Positions 43,270 to 50,954 of a stretch of 64,000 nt of DNA are shown here, one piece after another. The notes beneath the pieces are model-generated. The model was not told the origin of the DNA and did not search any database. It saw only the letters and a program-made list of their open reading frames with translations. Source of the DNA: Ancrocorticia sp047602305 (GTDB taxonomy: Bacteria; Actinomycetota; Actinomycetes; Actinomycetales; Actinomycetaceae); the NCBI GenBank assembly GCA_047602305.1, contig JASGHO010000001.1:3286001-3350000 (forward strand), given 5' to 3'. Position 1 is the first letter of the stretch; every line of letters starts with the position of its first letter. Both the position numbers and the translations under genes were made by a program.

Positions 43270-43338
43270 ATGGAGAGGGTCAAGGACGATTCTCTCCAGG
43301 GGAAGGAAGCTGGGGCAGAAGTTGCGGAGCGAGCTTGA
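43270..43338 (+). pseudogene. Possible displaced C-terminus of the barstar-like gene
   Basis: Right after the element an ORF reads MERVKDDSLQGKEAG and continues to a TGA at 43336-43338. Its composition fits the end of a helical-repeat protein such as the one cut at 43103. Removing the element and one TAA leaves the two parts in different frames, so the link is only an inference. Confidence 0.35.
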
Positions 43339-43419
43339 TGGCAGCTTCTTTGTGTCGGCGGGCACAAGCAGGTGCGTCCTTGTGCTGTGTTGGAGAAAGC
43401 GAAAGTTGGGAGACAAAGG

Positions 43420-43791
43420 ATGAGTCGGAATGTTCGCGTGGTAACCCTGAACGCTTTGGTATTGGTTCTGGACCCTGAGACAGGCGTGCTACCAACGGAC
43501 CTGGATGCAGGTCCCGTTACTGTTGGGCCGTCGAGCCTTGTGGTGGGAACTCTTAACCCGGTTGATGGCGAGGTGTCGCTGAATCTCGGCATGGCGAGCG
43601 AGTTTCCCGAGGACGAGAGACTGGAGCTGCGATGGCAGGGAATGCTGGAGACCTCGGGACGGCTAGGGATTATCAATGTCTACAATGAGGTGCTTCTAGA
43701 TATGCCGGTTGCGGGGACAGTAGAGGTCTCAATTTGGACAAACCATATTCTTGAGCCTGATGTGGTGTGGGTAGCGGTCCATGAGAGCTGA
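43420..43791 (+). CDS. Hypothetical protein in the immunity cluster
   Basis: ATG 43420 (MSRNVRVVTLNALVLVLDP) has GGGAG about 9 bases upstream; the product is 123 residues. It is strand-rich and acidic, with VSIWTNHILEPDVVWVAVHES at the end. I do not recognise the family. Its size, composition and place between other immunity-type genes suggest an immunity or unknown accessory role. An in-frame ATG further upstream at 43372 has no ribosome site. Confidence 0.55.
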   Translation: MSRNVRVVTLNALVLVLDPETGVLPTDLDAGPVTVGPSSLVVGTLNPVDGEVSLNLGMASEFPEDERLELRWQGMLETSGRLGIINVYNEVLLDMPVAGTVEVSIWTNHILEPDVVWVAVHES

Positions 43792-43857
43792 CCTGAGGTA
43801 GTGCGTCGTCGACTACAAGAAGCGATGGGTCGTTGCTGGTTTGGGTGAAAATACAAG

Positions 43858-43888
43858 TTGACTGGGCAAAGTGATGGCGTGGCATAAT
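43858..43888 (+). promoter_or_regulatory. Candidate sigma-70 promoter directed against the 53-residue gene
   Basis: TTGACT (43858-43863) and CATAAT (43883-43888) are 19 bases apart on the plus strand. A start near 43895 would run through the 43891-43925 hairpin and then antisense to the small gene at 43949-44110. Confidence 0.4.
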
Positions 43889-43890
43889 GG

Positions 43891-43925
43891 AAGGGAGCCA
43901 GACATTGGTACTGCCTGGCTCCCTT
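43891..43925 (-). terminator. 11-bp perfect hairpin after the 53-residue gene
   Basis: AAGGGAGCCAG (43891-43901) pairs with CTGGCTCCCTT (43915-43925) around a 13-base loop. It starts 23 bases after the stop of the small minus-strand gene, a normal distance for its terminator. Confidence 0.6.
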
Positions 43926-43948
43926 GGCGGTTCGCCGCTGGGAGGTCC

Positions 43949-44110
43949 TTATCCGATGAGGATGAGGACGACTAACAGAGCAGCAAGGGCCCGGATTATC
44001 GGTGCGATGTTTGTAACTATCGCGCACCAGATCCGGGCCTTTTGCTCACCCGTCATCCGGGCCTTTTGCCCCGTTAGCTTCTGTCTCTTGCGAGACTTCT
44101 TCTTGCCCAT
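43949..44110 (-). CDS. 53-residue basic, single-membrane-helix peptide
   Basis: ATG 44110 has GGAAGGGGGTGA upstream at good spacing. The peptide starts with a very basic part (MGKKKSRKRQKLTGQKARM, containing a repeated QKAR) and ends with a hydrophobic helix (IIRALAALLVVLILIG). A hairpin follows the stop and a plus-strand promoter points back at it. Small basic-hydrophobic peptides of this kind include type I toxins and holin-like or stress peptides. It lies in the toxin-antitoxin/immunity block. Function is unproven. Confidence 0.6.
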   Translation of the reverse strand: MGKKKSRKRQKLTGQKARMTGEQKARIWCAIVTNIAPIIRALAALLVVLILIG

Positions 44111-44445
44111 TGGTTTTCACCCCCTTCCTCGGTACATCCCTCCACGGCAGTTACAGAGCAGTGTGCGTGGGGGTGTGCCGCGAAGGGCCACTTCAAAGCC
44201 TATCGGTTCGCTCCAACATGAACCTTCAGTTATCCACAGCGGCAACCATTGAGTTCGGCCAACGTGAAGTAGAAGGGATAGCGCTGAACTCCGTTCTGAG
44301 ATCAACTGGTGGCTGGGCGTCGTCGTCGACTTGTGAACACGAATATGGGGGATGTCGGAGTGTATCTGGATCACGGTTAGGCTGGTTCCATGAATGAACA
44401 ACTGGTCGAAGGAGACCAATCGTCGGTTTGAGTCTCGAGTGAATC
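44111..44445. other. Intergenic region upstream of the 53-residue gene and the next plus-strand gene
   Basis: Two overlapping plus-strand frames exist here, one reading MNLQLSTAATIEFGQREVEG from 44219, without a ribosome site; I do not call either. A CGTCGTCGTCGACTTG motif lies near 44318. No clear promoter or hairpin is visible. The 53-residue gene must have its promoter in this region on the minus strand. Confidence 0.4.
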
Positions 44446-44967
44446 ATGAAGATCCGCGACCTTCTTCTGATTGATCCAGCATTTGCTGCTGGGGTATCCG
44501 CTATTCCTTCAGATGCGAATCCGTTCAAGGAAGAAGCGGCATTGCAGGAGGCACAGCTTCTCGATTTTCGTTTCGACGCGTTGGCTGGTGTAGCTGGCTT
44601 ACTATTCGAATTACGACAGTCTCTGCAGCCTTGGGAATCAAATACGGGTGTTCTCGTCGCTGATCGTGTTAGTGCGTTCGCATGGTCAGGGCCAAAGAGA
44701 GAACCCGGGGTGATGGCATTACCTATCGTCGGCTCTGAGTTCTCAGTGAAAGAAGGAGCATTCAAGTTGACTCTTGATGTCTGGCTGGGACCAGGCGCGG
44801 AGCTATCGCTATCGGCTGGAAACGCAGCTTTCTACACAGGCAATGTCCCAGGATTGACTCAAGCTCCGCCTGACTACACTGAAAATGATCGGTCTATGCT
44901 GATTGGTCAGATACCTGCGTGGGACTCACTCTTCGAGCCCACGGGTGCGAGCTGGTTGATTGGATAG
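44446..44967 (+). CDS. Hypothetical protein in the accessory block
   Basis: A 173-residue protein (MKIRDLLLIDPAFAAGVSAI) with a helical N-terminal third (EEAALQEAQLLDFRFDALAGVAG) and a strand-rich rest ending GASWLIG. The ribosome site is weak (GAG before ATG). I do not recognise the family. The pattern of a helix then LLFELRQSLQ... is typical of several small immunity proteins in actinobacteria. Composition is like that of the other genes in this block. Confidence 0.5.
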   Translation: MKIRDLLLIDPAFAAGVSAIPSDANPFKEEAALQEAQLLDFRFDALAGVAGLLFELRQSLQPWESNTGVLVADRVSAFAWSGPKREPGVMALPIVGSEFSVKEGAFKLTLDVWLGPGAELSLSAGNAAFYTGNVPGLTQAPPDYTENDRSMLIGQIPAWDSLFEPTGASWLIG

Positions 44968-44998
44968 ATAGGTACTCTCGAGACCGTGACAGGAAGAT

Positions 44999-45199
44999 AT
45001 GCCTTTGACCAAGCGTGGGTGTGGTCTTTGGGTGGGGATGTCTGCCTTTCAACTTGGTGAGGATGCCCTACGTGTGCGATACGGACACACAGGGCACGCT
45101 GATCAAGTTGAAATCTCAGTAGCAAAGGCGTTGCAGTGGGGAGCTGGCGAATGTCCCTCTTGCTGCTCCCAAAGAAATGAGGTTTTTGGAAAGGATTGA
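44999..45199 (+). CDS. Possible 66-residue ORF running into repeat copy 4
   Basis: AGGAAG lies 2-3 bases before ATG 44999. The frame (MPLTKRGCGLWVGMSAFQLG) ends in the left part of repeat element 4, so its last residues come from the repeat. It could be the rest of an immunity gene cut by that element. The rest of 44968-45170 holds no other feature I can support. Confidence 0.3.
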   Translation: MPLTKRGCGLWVGMSAFQLGEDALRVRYGHTGHADQVEISVAKALQWGAGECPSCCSQRNEVFGKD

Positions 45200-45272
45200 G
45201 TCGCGTGACATGCGAAAATGACTCAATCTTTTCCGAAAAACTCAATTCTTTCCAGAAGAGTCAATTCTTTGA
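45171..45272 (+). repeat. 102-bp 19-mer repeat element, copy 4
   Basis: Units start at 45171, 45188, 45222, 45241 and 45260, identical in offset to the other three copies. The units are slightly decayed (AAAGAAATGAG, CTCAATCTTTTCC, CTCAATTCTTTCC). The central 21 bases resemble those of copy 1 (CGAAAATGA versus GCAAAATGC). It marks the right end of the accessory block. Confidence 0.85.
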
Positions 45273-45305
45273 TGGTGGCGTTGAATGGAGGTCCCACAAC
45301 CCAAT

Positions 45306-45331
45306 ATTTGGTGGCGTCAGCGCCACCAAAT
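45306..45331 (-). terminator. 11-bp perfect hairpin after the GT2 gene
   Basis: ATTTGGTGGCG and CGCCACCAAAT flank a 4-base loop TCAG. It lies 85 bases downstream of the minus-strand glycosyltransferase stop, between it and repeat copy 4. On the minus strand, ATTGGGTTG follows. Confidence 0.65.
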
Positions 45332-45415
45332 GTTCACGGTAAAGGCTGCCTGAGATTGATCGTTCTCGACATAACGTACAGGCCGAGTGCGATGTCGAAG
45401 CTCAAGGTCTGGGAA

Positions 45416-46534
45416 CTAGCTTCCCAGCCGCCCGCGACGGCCGCGCAGGCCGTCGCGGAACCCCCGCCACAACAGAGCACGACGTTCGGGGAGGCGATCC
45501 ACAGCGAGTGCATTAAAGGCCGCATACTTGAGCGCCCAATAGCAGTAGCGCACCCTCCAACGCCACGGCATGATGTCGCGGCCAACGAGGATGATGGTAT
45601 TGCGCATCAGATAATAGTTGCGCACCGGGGCATGCACATGCACCGGCTGGGCGCGGCCCGGCAGCAGCACGCTCTCGTCGCCGAGCGAATGGTGGAGGGG
45701 GACGCGCGGCGCGCAGTAGAGGCGATAGCCGGCGCGGCGCGCCCGCAACCCCCACTCCAAATCCACATGATCAATGAAGAGCGACTCATCCATCTCGCCC
45801 ACCACGTCCAACGCATCGAGCGAGATGAGGCAGCCCGAGGCGATGAGGAAGGGAACTTCCAGCAGGTCGGTGTCCAGTTCTTGCGCGGTGGCACGCTTGG
45901 GGCTCCAGCCGCGGTCCTGATAGACGAGCTGGTCACCACCGGGCCGATCCTCGGTAGGAAGCGGGCCGACAGCGGCCACCGGCCCGCCGCTCACACCGCC
46001 CCTGTTCGCACCATGTGGAGCAACCGCTTGACCGGTTGCTCCTGGAGTCTCATCGCTACGCTGCTCGTGCGAACCCGTAGTATCCGCACCACCAGTTACC
46101 GCGCCAGCACCAACTACTGCGTCAATACCAGTCACAGCCCCGCCAACAGTAAAGCCCTCCAGCAACCGCGCCACCATGTTCTCAGGCGGCAGCGAGTCGT
46201 CATCGGACAAGAGAACATGTGTGGCACCAAGTTCCCGCGCGCGCTCAATACCGCAATTCTGTGCCGCCGCGATGCCCACATTCTGCGACAACCCAACGAA
46301 CTCCGCACCGCTGGCCGCGCAGGCGCCAGCGAGCCCGGCAACGAACTGCGCCCCCGAACCGTTATCAATAACGACCACCGCGGCGCACTGCGCCCCGAGA
46401 GCGTCAAGAAGTTCGCGACAGTCGTCCTCGGGACGGTAGGTGACGACAACGGCAACGACACGCGCCGCCGTCGTCGAATCACCCCCGGCTGCACCCCCGG
46501 AACCGCAGCCGCTCACGCGCGGAAACCCAGACAC
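45416..46534 (-). CDS. GT2 rhamnosyltransferase-like glycosyltransferase
   Basis: The 372-residue protein (GTG start, 4 bases after the rmlC stop) has a GT-A domain with VVAVVVTYRPEDDCRELL, VVVIDNGSG, SQNVGIAAAQNCGI and the metal motif LSDDDS, then IASGCLISLDAL, DESLFIDHVDLEWGLRARRAGY and RNYYLMRNTI. This resembles bacterial rhamnosyltransferases. A low-complexity insert (about 128-205, Gly/Ala/Glu-rich) splits the domain just after the DxD, a position where insertion is tolerated. It is cotranscribed with rmlC, supporting dTDP-rhamnose as donor. Confidence 0.85.
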   Translation of the reverse strand: MSGFPRVSGCGSGGAAGGDSTTAARVVAVVVTYRPEDDCRELLDALGAQCAAVVVIDNGSGAQFVAGLAGACAASGAEFVGLSQNVGIAAAQNCGIERARELGATHVLLSDDDSLPPENMVARLLEGFTVGGAVTGIDAVVGAGAVTGGADTTGSHEQRSDETPGATGQAVAPHGANRGGVSGGPVAAVGPLPTEDRPGGDQLVYQDRGWSPKRATAQELDTDLLEVPFLIASGCLISLDALDVVGEMDESLFIDHVDLEWGLRARRAGYRLYCAPRVPLHHSLGDESVLLPGRAQPVHVHAPVRNYYLMRNTIILVGRDIMPWRWRVRYCYWALKYAAFNALAVDRLPERRALLWRGFRDGLRGRRGRLGS

Positions 46535-46538
46535 GAAG

Positions 46539-47156
46539 TTACTTGTTCAGCGAGGCGATGAACTCCTGCACTGCCTCCCAGGTGGGAAGCAGGCCCTGCT
46601 CGCGGGCTTCGGACAGGCCCGGGGCGTCGGTGTCCTTGGGGGAGAGCAGCAGTTCGAGCGGCTGGCCGTCGCGGCCCACCTTCGGGTACTCAATCGCCAC
46701 TTCTTCGCACAGCGGGTTGACGCCATGCTCGCGGCCCGGCGCGTACTCGGTGGAGCACATGTACACCACGGTGGAGTTGTCCTCCAGCGCCACGAACATG
46801 TGGCCGAGGCCTTCGGAGAGGTAGATGGCGCGGCGGTCGACGTCGTCGAGAAGAACCGAATCCCACTGACCGAAGGTGGGGGAGCCGACGCGGATATCGA
46901 TGGCGAAATCGAGCACGGCGCCACGCGGGCACATCACGTACTTGGCCTGCGACGGCGGCACATCAGCGAAATGGATACCGCGAACCGTACCGGCCTTCGA
47001 GACGGACGTGTTCGCCTGACGCAGCTCGAGGCGATGCCCGATCGCCTCCTCAAACACGGTCGACTTGTACGCCTCCAAGAAAACGCCACGGTCGTCGGGG
47101 AACTGGCGAGGGGTGATCTCCCAGGCGCCCGAAATCTTCAGTTCGCGAATGTCCAT
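46539..47156 (-). CDS. rmlC: dTDP-4-dehydrorhamnose 3,5-epimerase (RmlC)
   Basis: The 205-residue cupin has the catalytic His in TVRGIHFADV, the acidic pair region DFAIDIRVGSPTFGQWDSV, and the C-terminal EGLGHMFVALEDNSTVVYMC. RmlC is a cytosolic dimer that epimerises the 4-keto sugar made by RmlB. Lys in AKYVMCPRGAV is the expected helper residue. GGAGG lies upstream of the ATG. It starts an operon with the rhamnosyltransferase-like gene. Confidence 0.93.
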   Translation of the reverse strand: MDIRELKISGAWEITPRQFPDDRGVFLEAYKSTVFEEAIGHRLELRQANTSVSKAGTVRGIHFADVPPSQAKYVMCPRGAVLDFAIDIRVGSPTFGQWDSVLLDDVDRRAIYLSEGLGHMFVALEDNSTVVYMCSTEYAPGREHGVNPLCEEVAIEYPKVGRDGQPLELLLSPKDTDAPGLSEAREQGLLPTWEAVQEFIASLNK

Positions 47157-47380
47157 TGCTGCTCCTCCAGTTTGTCAGTATGTAGCTGCAATCCAGTGTA
47201 GCTAGGTAAGAACGACGACGGCGCCCCTACCCGCGCCCGAAAGAGGGACGGTGGTCACGTCTTGCGCTGATGGAATCGCCATGAGACACCGATTGACCAT
47301 GAAACGTTGCATAGTCTGCGAGCGAGGGCTCCGGAGTGCGTATAGTTGTTGATCGGTTACTGGCAAGAAAGGCGATCTAG

Positions 47381-48106
47381 ATGAGCTCTCTCCTCATCAT
47401 TATTCCCGCGTGGAACGAGGAACAGGCGCTGCCCACAGTGCTTGACGAAATCCGCGGGAATACTGAGCTGGATGCGGACGTCGTCGTCGTTGATGACGGG
47501 TCGCACGACCGCACCTCGGAGGTGGCCCGCGCTCGCGGCGTGGCAGTACTGACGCTGCCGCTCAATCTCGGGGTGGGTGGAGCCATGCGCACCGGCTATG
47601 TGTACGCCAAACGCAATGGATACCGGTGGGCCGTGCAAGTGGACGCGGACGGGCAGCATCGCCCCGCCGATATCTTGCGCCTCAAGGAACGCATGGAGGA
47701 AACGAACGCCGACCTGGTCATCGGAGCCCGTTTCGCCGGAGTGGGAGACTACACGGTGCACGGGCCGCGAGCCTGGGCGATGAAACTACTCTCCGGGCGC
47801 CTCTCCCGCATCTGCAACGTGACGTTGACAGACACCACCTCCGGCTTCAAACTCGCCAACCGCCGCGCCATCTCCCTCTTGGCCGAAGAACTCCCGGCCG
47901 AATACCTGGGCGACACCATCGTGGCCCTCGTTATCGCCGCGAAATCAGGGCTGAAAGTGGAACAGGTCGGAGTGCAGATGCGCGAGCGTCAGGGAGGCGA
48001 GCCCTCCCACAGCCCGCTGAAAGCCGCGCTCTTCCTGGGGCGGGCCGGCCTAGCCATGTTCATCGCCTCAACACGGCGCCGCAAGAAGGAGACGAACATT
48101 GACTGA
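47381..48106 (+). CDS. GT2 polyprenol-phosphate glycosyltransferase-like enzyme
   Basis: AAAGGCGAT lies before the ATG. The 241-residue soluble enzyme shows LLIIIPAWNEEQALPTVLDE, VVVVDDGSHDRTSEVA, NLGVGGAMRTGYVYA and the DxD in QVDADGQHRPADI, as in DPM1-like enzymes that load a sugar on polyprenyl phosphate. Its stop overlaps the start of a DUF2304 protein, a frequent partner of this group. The acceptor and donor sugar are not known. Confidence 0.85.
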   Translation: MSSLLIIIPAWNEEQALPTVLDEIRGNTELDADVVVVDDGSHDRTSEVARARGVAVLTLPLNLGVGGAMRTGYVYAKRNGYRWAVQVDADGQHRPADILRLKERMEETNADLVIGARFAGVGDYTVHGPRAWAMKLLSGRLSRICNVTLTDTTSGFKLANRRAISLLAEELPAEYLGDTIVALVIAAKSGLKVEQVGVQMRERQGGEPSHSPLKAALFLGRAGLAMFIASTRRRKKETNID

Positions 48107-48518
48107 GATTCTCTACCGGCTGTTCCCGATCGTTGTCTCTGTCGGTCTGCTTGCCTACATCTTCGTGCTGCTGCGCAGCCACCGGGTGCGCGAACGCTAC
48201 GTGTGGGTATGGCTCATCCTCGGCGTGGGCATGCTCGTGCTCTCCATCGTCCCGCAACTGGCCTTCACTGTGTCTGACTGGCTCGGATTCGAGGCGCCGT
48301 CCAACCTGCTGCTTGTCTCGTGCTCGGTGTTCCTCTTGATTGCAGTGATGAATCTGTCCACCGCCATCTCCGCACTGGAAGAGGACCGGCGCAGATTCGT
48401 CGAGGAGATTGCGCTGCTGGATGCTCGGATTCGCGAGTTGGAAGATCGCATATCCGAGACCGAGACCGAGGCTGAGACCGAGGCCGAGACCGAAACCGAG
48501 GCTGAGGACAAACCCTAG
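48099..48518 (+). CDS. DUF2304 family membrane protein
   Basis: It starts with TTG 48099 inside the preceding gene, with AAGGAG 7 bases upstream. The 139 residues hold three membrane helices (LFPIVVSVGLLAYIFVLL, VWLILGVGMLVLSIVP, NLLLVSCSVFLLIAVM), a coiled-coil region (DRRRFVEEIALLDARIRELE), and a Thr/Glu/Ala repeat tail (TETEAETEAETETEAE). The family is often found with GT2 enzymes and probably anchors or helps them. Confidence 0.85.
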   Translation: MTEILYRLFPIVVSVGLLAYIFVLLRSHRVRERYVWVWLILGVGMLVLSIVPQLAFTVSDWLGFEAPSNLLLVSCSVFLLIAVMNLSTAISALEEDRRRFVEEIALLDARIRELEDRISETETEAETEAETETEAEDKP

Positions 48519-48589
48519 CGTCGAGTGAAATCCGGGGAATAGTTCCTGGAGTTCCCGGTGCCCCAGAGTTCCTAGTGCTTGACCGAGCG

Positions 48590-49699
48590 CTACGAACTCT
48601 GGCCCGTCCGCACCTGCTCCAAGATTTCTGCGTACTCGCGCACCCGCTGTGGCCAGGTCCAGGCTTCGATGAGATTGTCGGTGGCTGGCGGAGGAGGATT
48701 CTTCAGGTAAGACTTGGTCGCCTCAATGAGGGACTCGGTGGTCTTCTCCCCGGTGATAACAAGCGGCAAGGATTCGCGTTGAAGGGCTATCGCTCCGGGG
48801 CCGGAGAAAGCCACCGCTCGGCCTTTTGCGGCCATGGCCTCCAGTAGGACGATGCCGAATCCTTCTGCCAACACCGAAGGATAGATGAGCGTTGCACCCT
48901 GAAGGGCTTCATATACCTGATCGGGGGAGCAACGTCCCCGAAGGGTAACAACATCAGAGAGTCCGAGGGCGTCCACGCGTTCGCGGGCGGCATCCATGTC
49001 GGCACCGTCGCCGAGCATCTCGCCGTCCACGTTGTAGCCGTCGCGGCGCAGGGCAGATACCACGTCGAGGTAGGTGTCCCAGCCCTTGCCTTGTACGAGC
49101 CGTCCCACGAATACCAGGTGCTCAGGGCGATCCATGATGGTGACCGGGTGGGGCAGCGCGGGAATTGCATTGTAGAAGATGCTGGTTTCGCGTGCACCAA
49201 GGCGACGAGCAAAGGTGGCTGACTCATCCGAGACAGCGAGAACTCTGTTCGCATGTCGCAGGACGTAACTGCCCAAGGTGAGGTCCACGAGACGGCTCGC
49301 GAGGGCAATGATGGGCGAGTTATTTTCGACAAATCCGGCCCCGTGCTCAGTATGAACGACAGGAAGCCCGGCGGCGCGGGCCGCCCGCATACCCACGAAA
49401 GTCATGGGGAAAAAGCGGGTGTGGACAGAGACCACGTCGAAACCGCCCTCTCGGAGGAACTTGGTAATGCGGCGCCGTGAACCCAATGACGGAAAAGAGA
49501 TGACGTCGGCCACCAGGAAATGCGCTGCTCCCGTCAGTGCTGTGACGGGGCCATCCTTGCGCTTACCGGTGGGGGAACCGATGGTCAGTACGGTGACCTC
49601 GTGCCCGAGCTCCGCGAGTCCTTGGGTGAGGTGCAACAGATGCTGTTCCAGCCCTCCCAGGCGCGGCGGGTAGGTATTGACGACGAAGGCAATTCTCAT
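48590..49699 (-). CDS. GT4 glycosyltransferase, last gene of the lic operon
   Basis: ATG 49699 (MRIAFVVNTYPPRLGGLEQHL) has GGGAG upstream; the product is 370 residues. It has the GT4 pattern: acceptor half with GLAELGHEVTVLT, TEHGAGF, then the donor half with LVFVGRLVQGKGWDTYLDV, GDGADMDAARERV, and the E-x7-E loop AEGFGIVLLEAMAAKG. It is next to a flippase and licD, so it probably adds a sugar of the phosphocholine-bearing glycan. The donor sugar is not known. Confidence 0.85.
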   Translation of the reverse strand: MRIAFVVNTYPPRLGGLEQHLLHLTQGLAELGHEVTVLTIGSPTGKRKDGPVTALTGAAHFLVADVISFPSLGSRRRITKFLREGGFDVVSVHTRFFPMTFVGMRAARAAGLPVVHTEHGAGFVENNSPIIALASRLVDLTLGSYVLRHANRVLAVSDESATFARRLGARETSIFYNAIPALPHPVTIMDRPEHLVFVGRLVQGKGWDTYLDVVSALRRDGYNVDGEMLGDGADMDAARERVDALGLSDVVTLRGRCSPDQVYEALQGATLIYPSVLAEGFGIVLLEAMAAKGRAVAFSGPGAIALQRESLPLVITGEKTTESLIEATKSYLKNPPPPATDNLIEAWTWPQRVREYAEILEQVRTGQSS

Positions 49700-49712
49700 G
49701 AATTTCTCCCTA

Positions 49713-50954
49713 CTACTCTGCATCCGTCGGGCTACGGCGAATGAAATAGGCGAGTGCCGCTCCAAAGATGAGCGTGAGGACGAGCATGGTACTGGCGTAG
49801 GTGAGTGCGGCACCCATGATTCCCAGGTGAGCCACGAGGACGTGGGCGAGCATCAGGGTGATGACAGCCACGACGGCATAACCGAGGAGTACGACTCGCT
49901 GCAACCGCATCGTGGTCAGCGCGTAGTACAGGATGATGGATACCGCGTTGAAGGCCCCGCCCAGGACAAGGACGAGAAGTGCCCCCTTGAACTCGGCGAG
50001 GTCCAGGCCGGAAAACACTTCAAGAATGGGAATGCCCGCAACGAGTGTGGCGATGAACGTCAGGATGAATGCCGCCACTGCGCTCTGCAAACCGCGCAAC
50101 ATGAGCCGCAGGAATCCGGCATGGTCATTCTCTGTCCAGTGTGTGGCCATGCGGGTGAGTAGCGGCCGGAAGATGAACATCGCCAGAATGTTGATGGCAA
50201 GGGCCGGCATGAAGAGGATTCCGTACTCACCCTGGAGTAACGGCACGTTGCTTTCCACGGCGTAGCGGGGAGCATTGTTGAGGTACATGGCAAGGAATGC
50301 GGCAAGGAACAGTGGGAAGCACTCGACAAGCAGCCGACGCAGGGGCCGCCACGCAAAACTCGGACGGAGCGACAGCATGGTGCGGGCTGCCGGAAAAATC
50401 AGCGCCGCCATGGCAATGAAGGACAGCACGAACGTCACAACGCTGGTCACCAGCAGGTCGTTGGTGAGGAAAAGAGCCACAAGGAAGGATGAGAGGGTCA
50501 CCAGGACCCGGAAGAAGTTGGCTTTCCCGGCAATATCGAGGCGCCCCAAGCGCTGGAACTCGCCGTAGAAGACATCCTCAAAGGCGTCGAAGAAGCGCAA
50601 CGAGGCAATGATGAGGAAGGCAATCATGTCCGAAGCCGGGCGGCCCGACCAGAGCGTGGTTCCAACGATTCCCACCATCATGAGAGCCACGGTGATGAGC
50701 CGGGCCGCAAAATAGGTCGAGAACGAAAACCGGTGGCGAACGTCAGTGGCCTGATACGGGCGCACCTCGTAGGCGCCCAGTGTCTGGAACTGTTGGCCGG
50801 CCGCCGTCGCCAAAGTGAAAACTCCGGCGGCGTAGCCTCCCAGAAATCGGCTCACCACGAGTGCCATGATCACCATGGACGCGGAGCCGATGATTGAGCT
50901 GGCGGTATTCCAGAGGTAGTCCCGGCCCAGCTGTGAATCGATCTTTTTTGCCAC
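49713..50954 (-). CDS. Wzx/TacF-like polysaccharide flippase (MATE/MOP fold)
   Basis: A GTG-started 413-residue protein with about 12 hydrophobic helices and the beginning RDYLWNTASSIIGSASMVIMALVV typical of Wzx/RfbX. The start overlaps the licD stop by 1 base (TAGTG), so translation is coupled. In pneumococcus licD genes are next to tacF, a flippase that exports choline-loaded teichoic acid chains. By analogy this flippase may export a phosphocholine-bearing precursor, but that selectivity is only an inference. Confidence 0.85.
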   Translation of the reverse strand: MAKKIDSQLGRDYLWNTASSIIGSASMVIMALVVSRFLGGYAAGVFTLATAAGQQFQTLGAYEVRPYQATDVRHRFSFSTYFAARLITVALMMVGIVGTTLWSGRPASDMIAFLIIASLRFFDAFEDVFYGEFQRLGRLDIAGKANFFRVLVTLSSFLVALFLTNDLLVTSVVTFVLSFIAMAALIFPAARTMLSLRPSFAWRPLRRLLVECFPLFLAAFLAMYLNNAPRYAVESNVPLLQGEYGILFMPALAINILAMFIFRPLLTRMATHWTENDHAGFLRLMLRGLQSAVAAFILTFIATLVAGIPILEVFSGLDLAEFKGALLVLVLGGAFNAVSIILYYALTTMRLQRVVLLGYAVVAVITLMLAHVLVAHLGIMGAALTYASTMLVLTLIFGAALAYFIRRSPTDAE

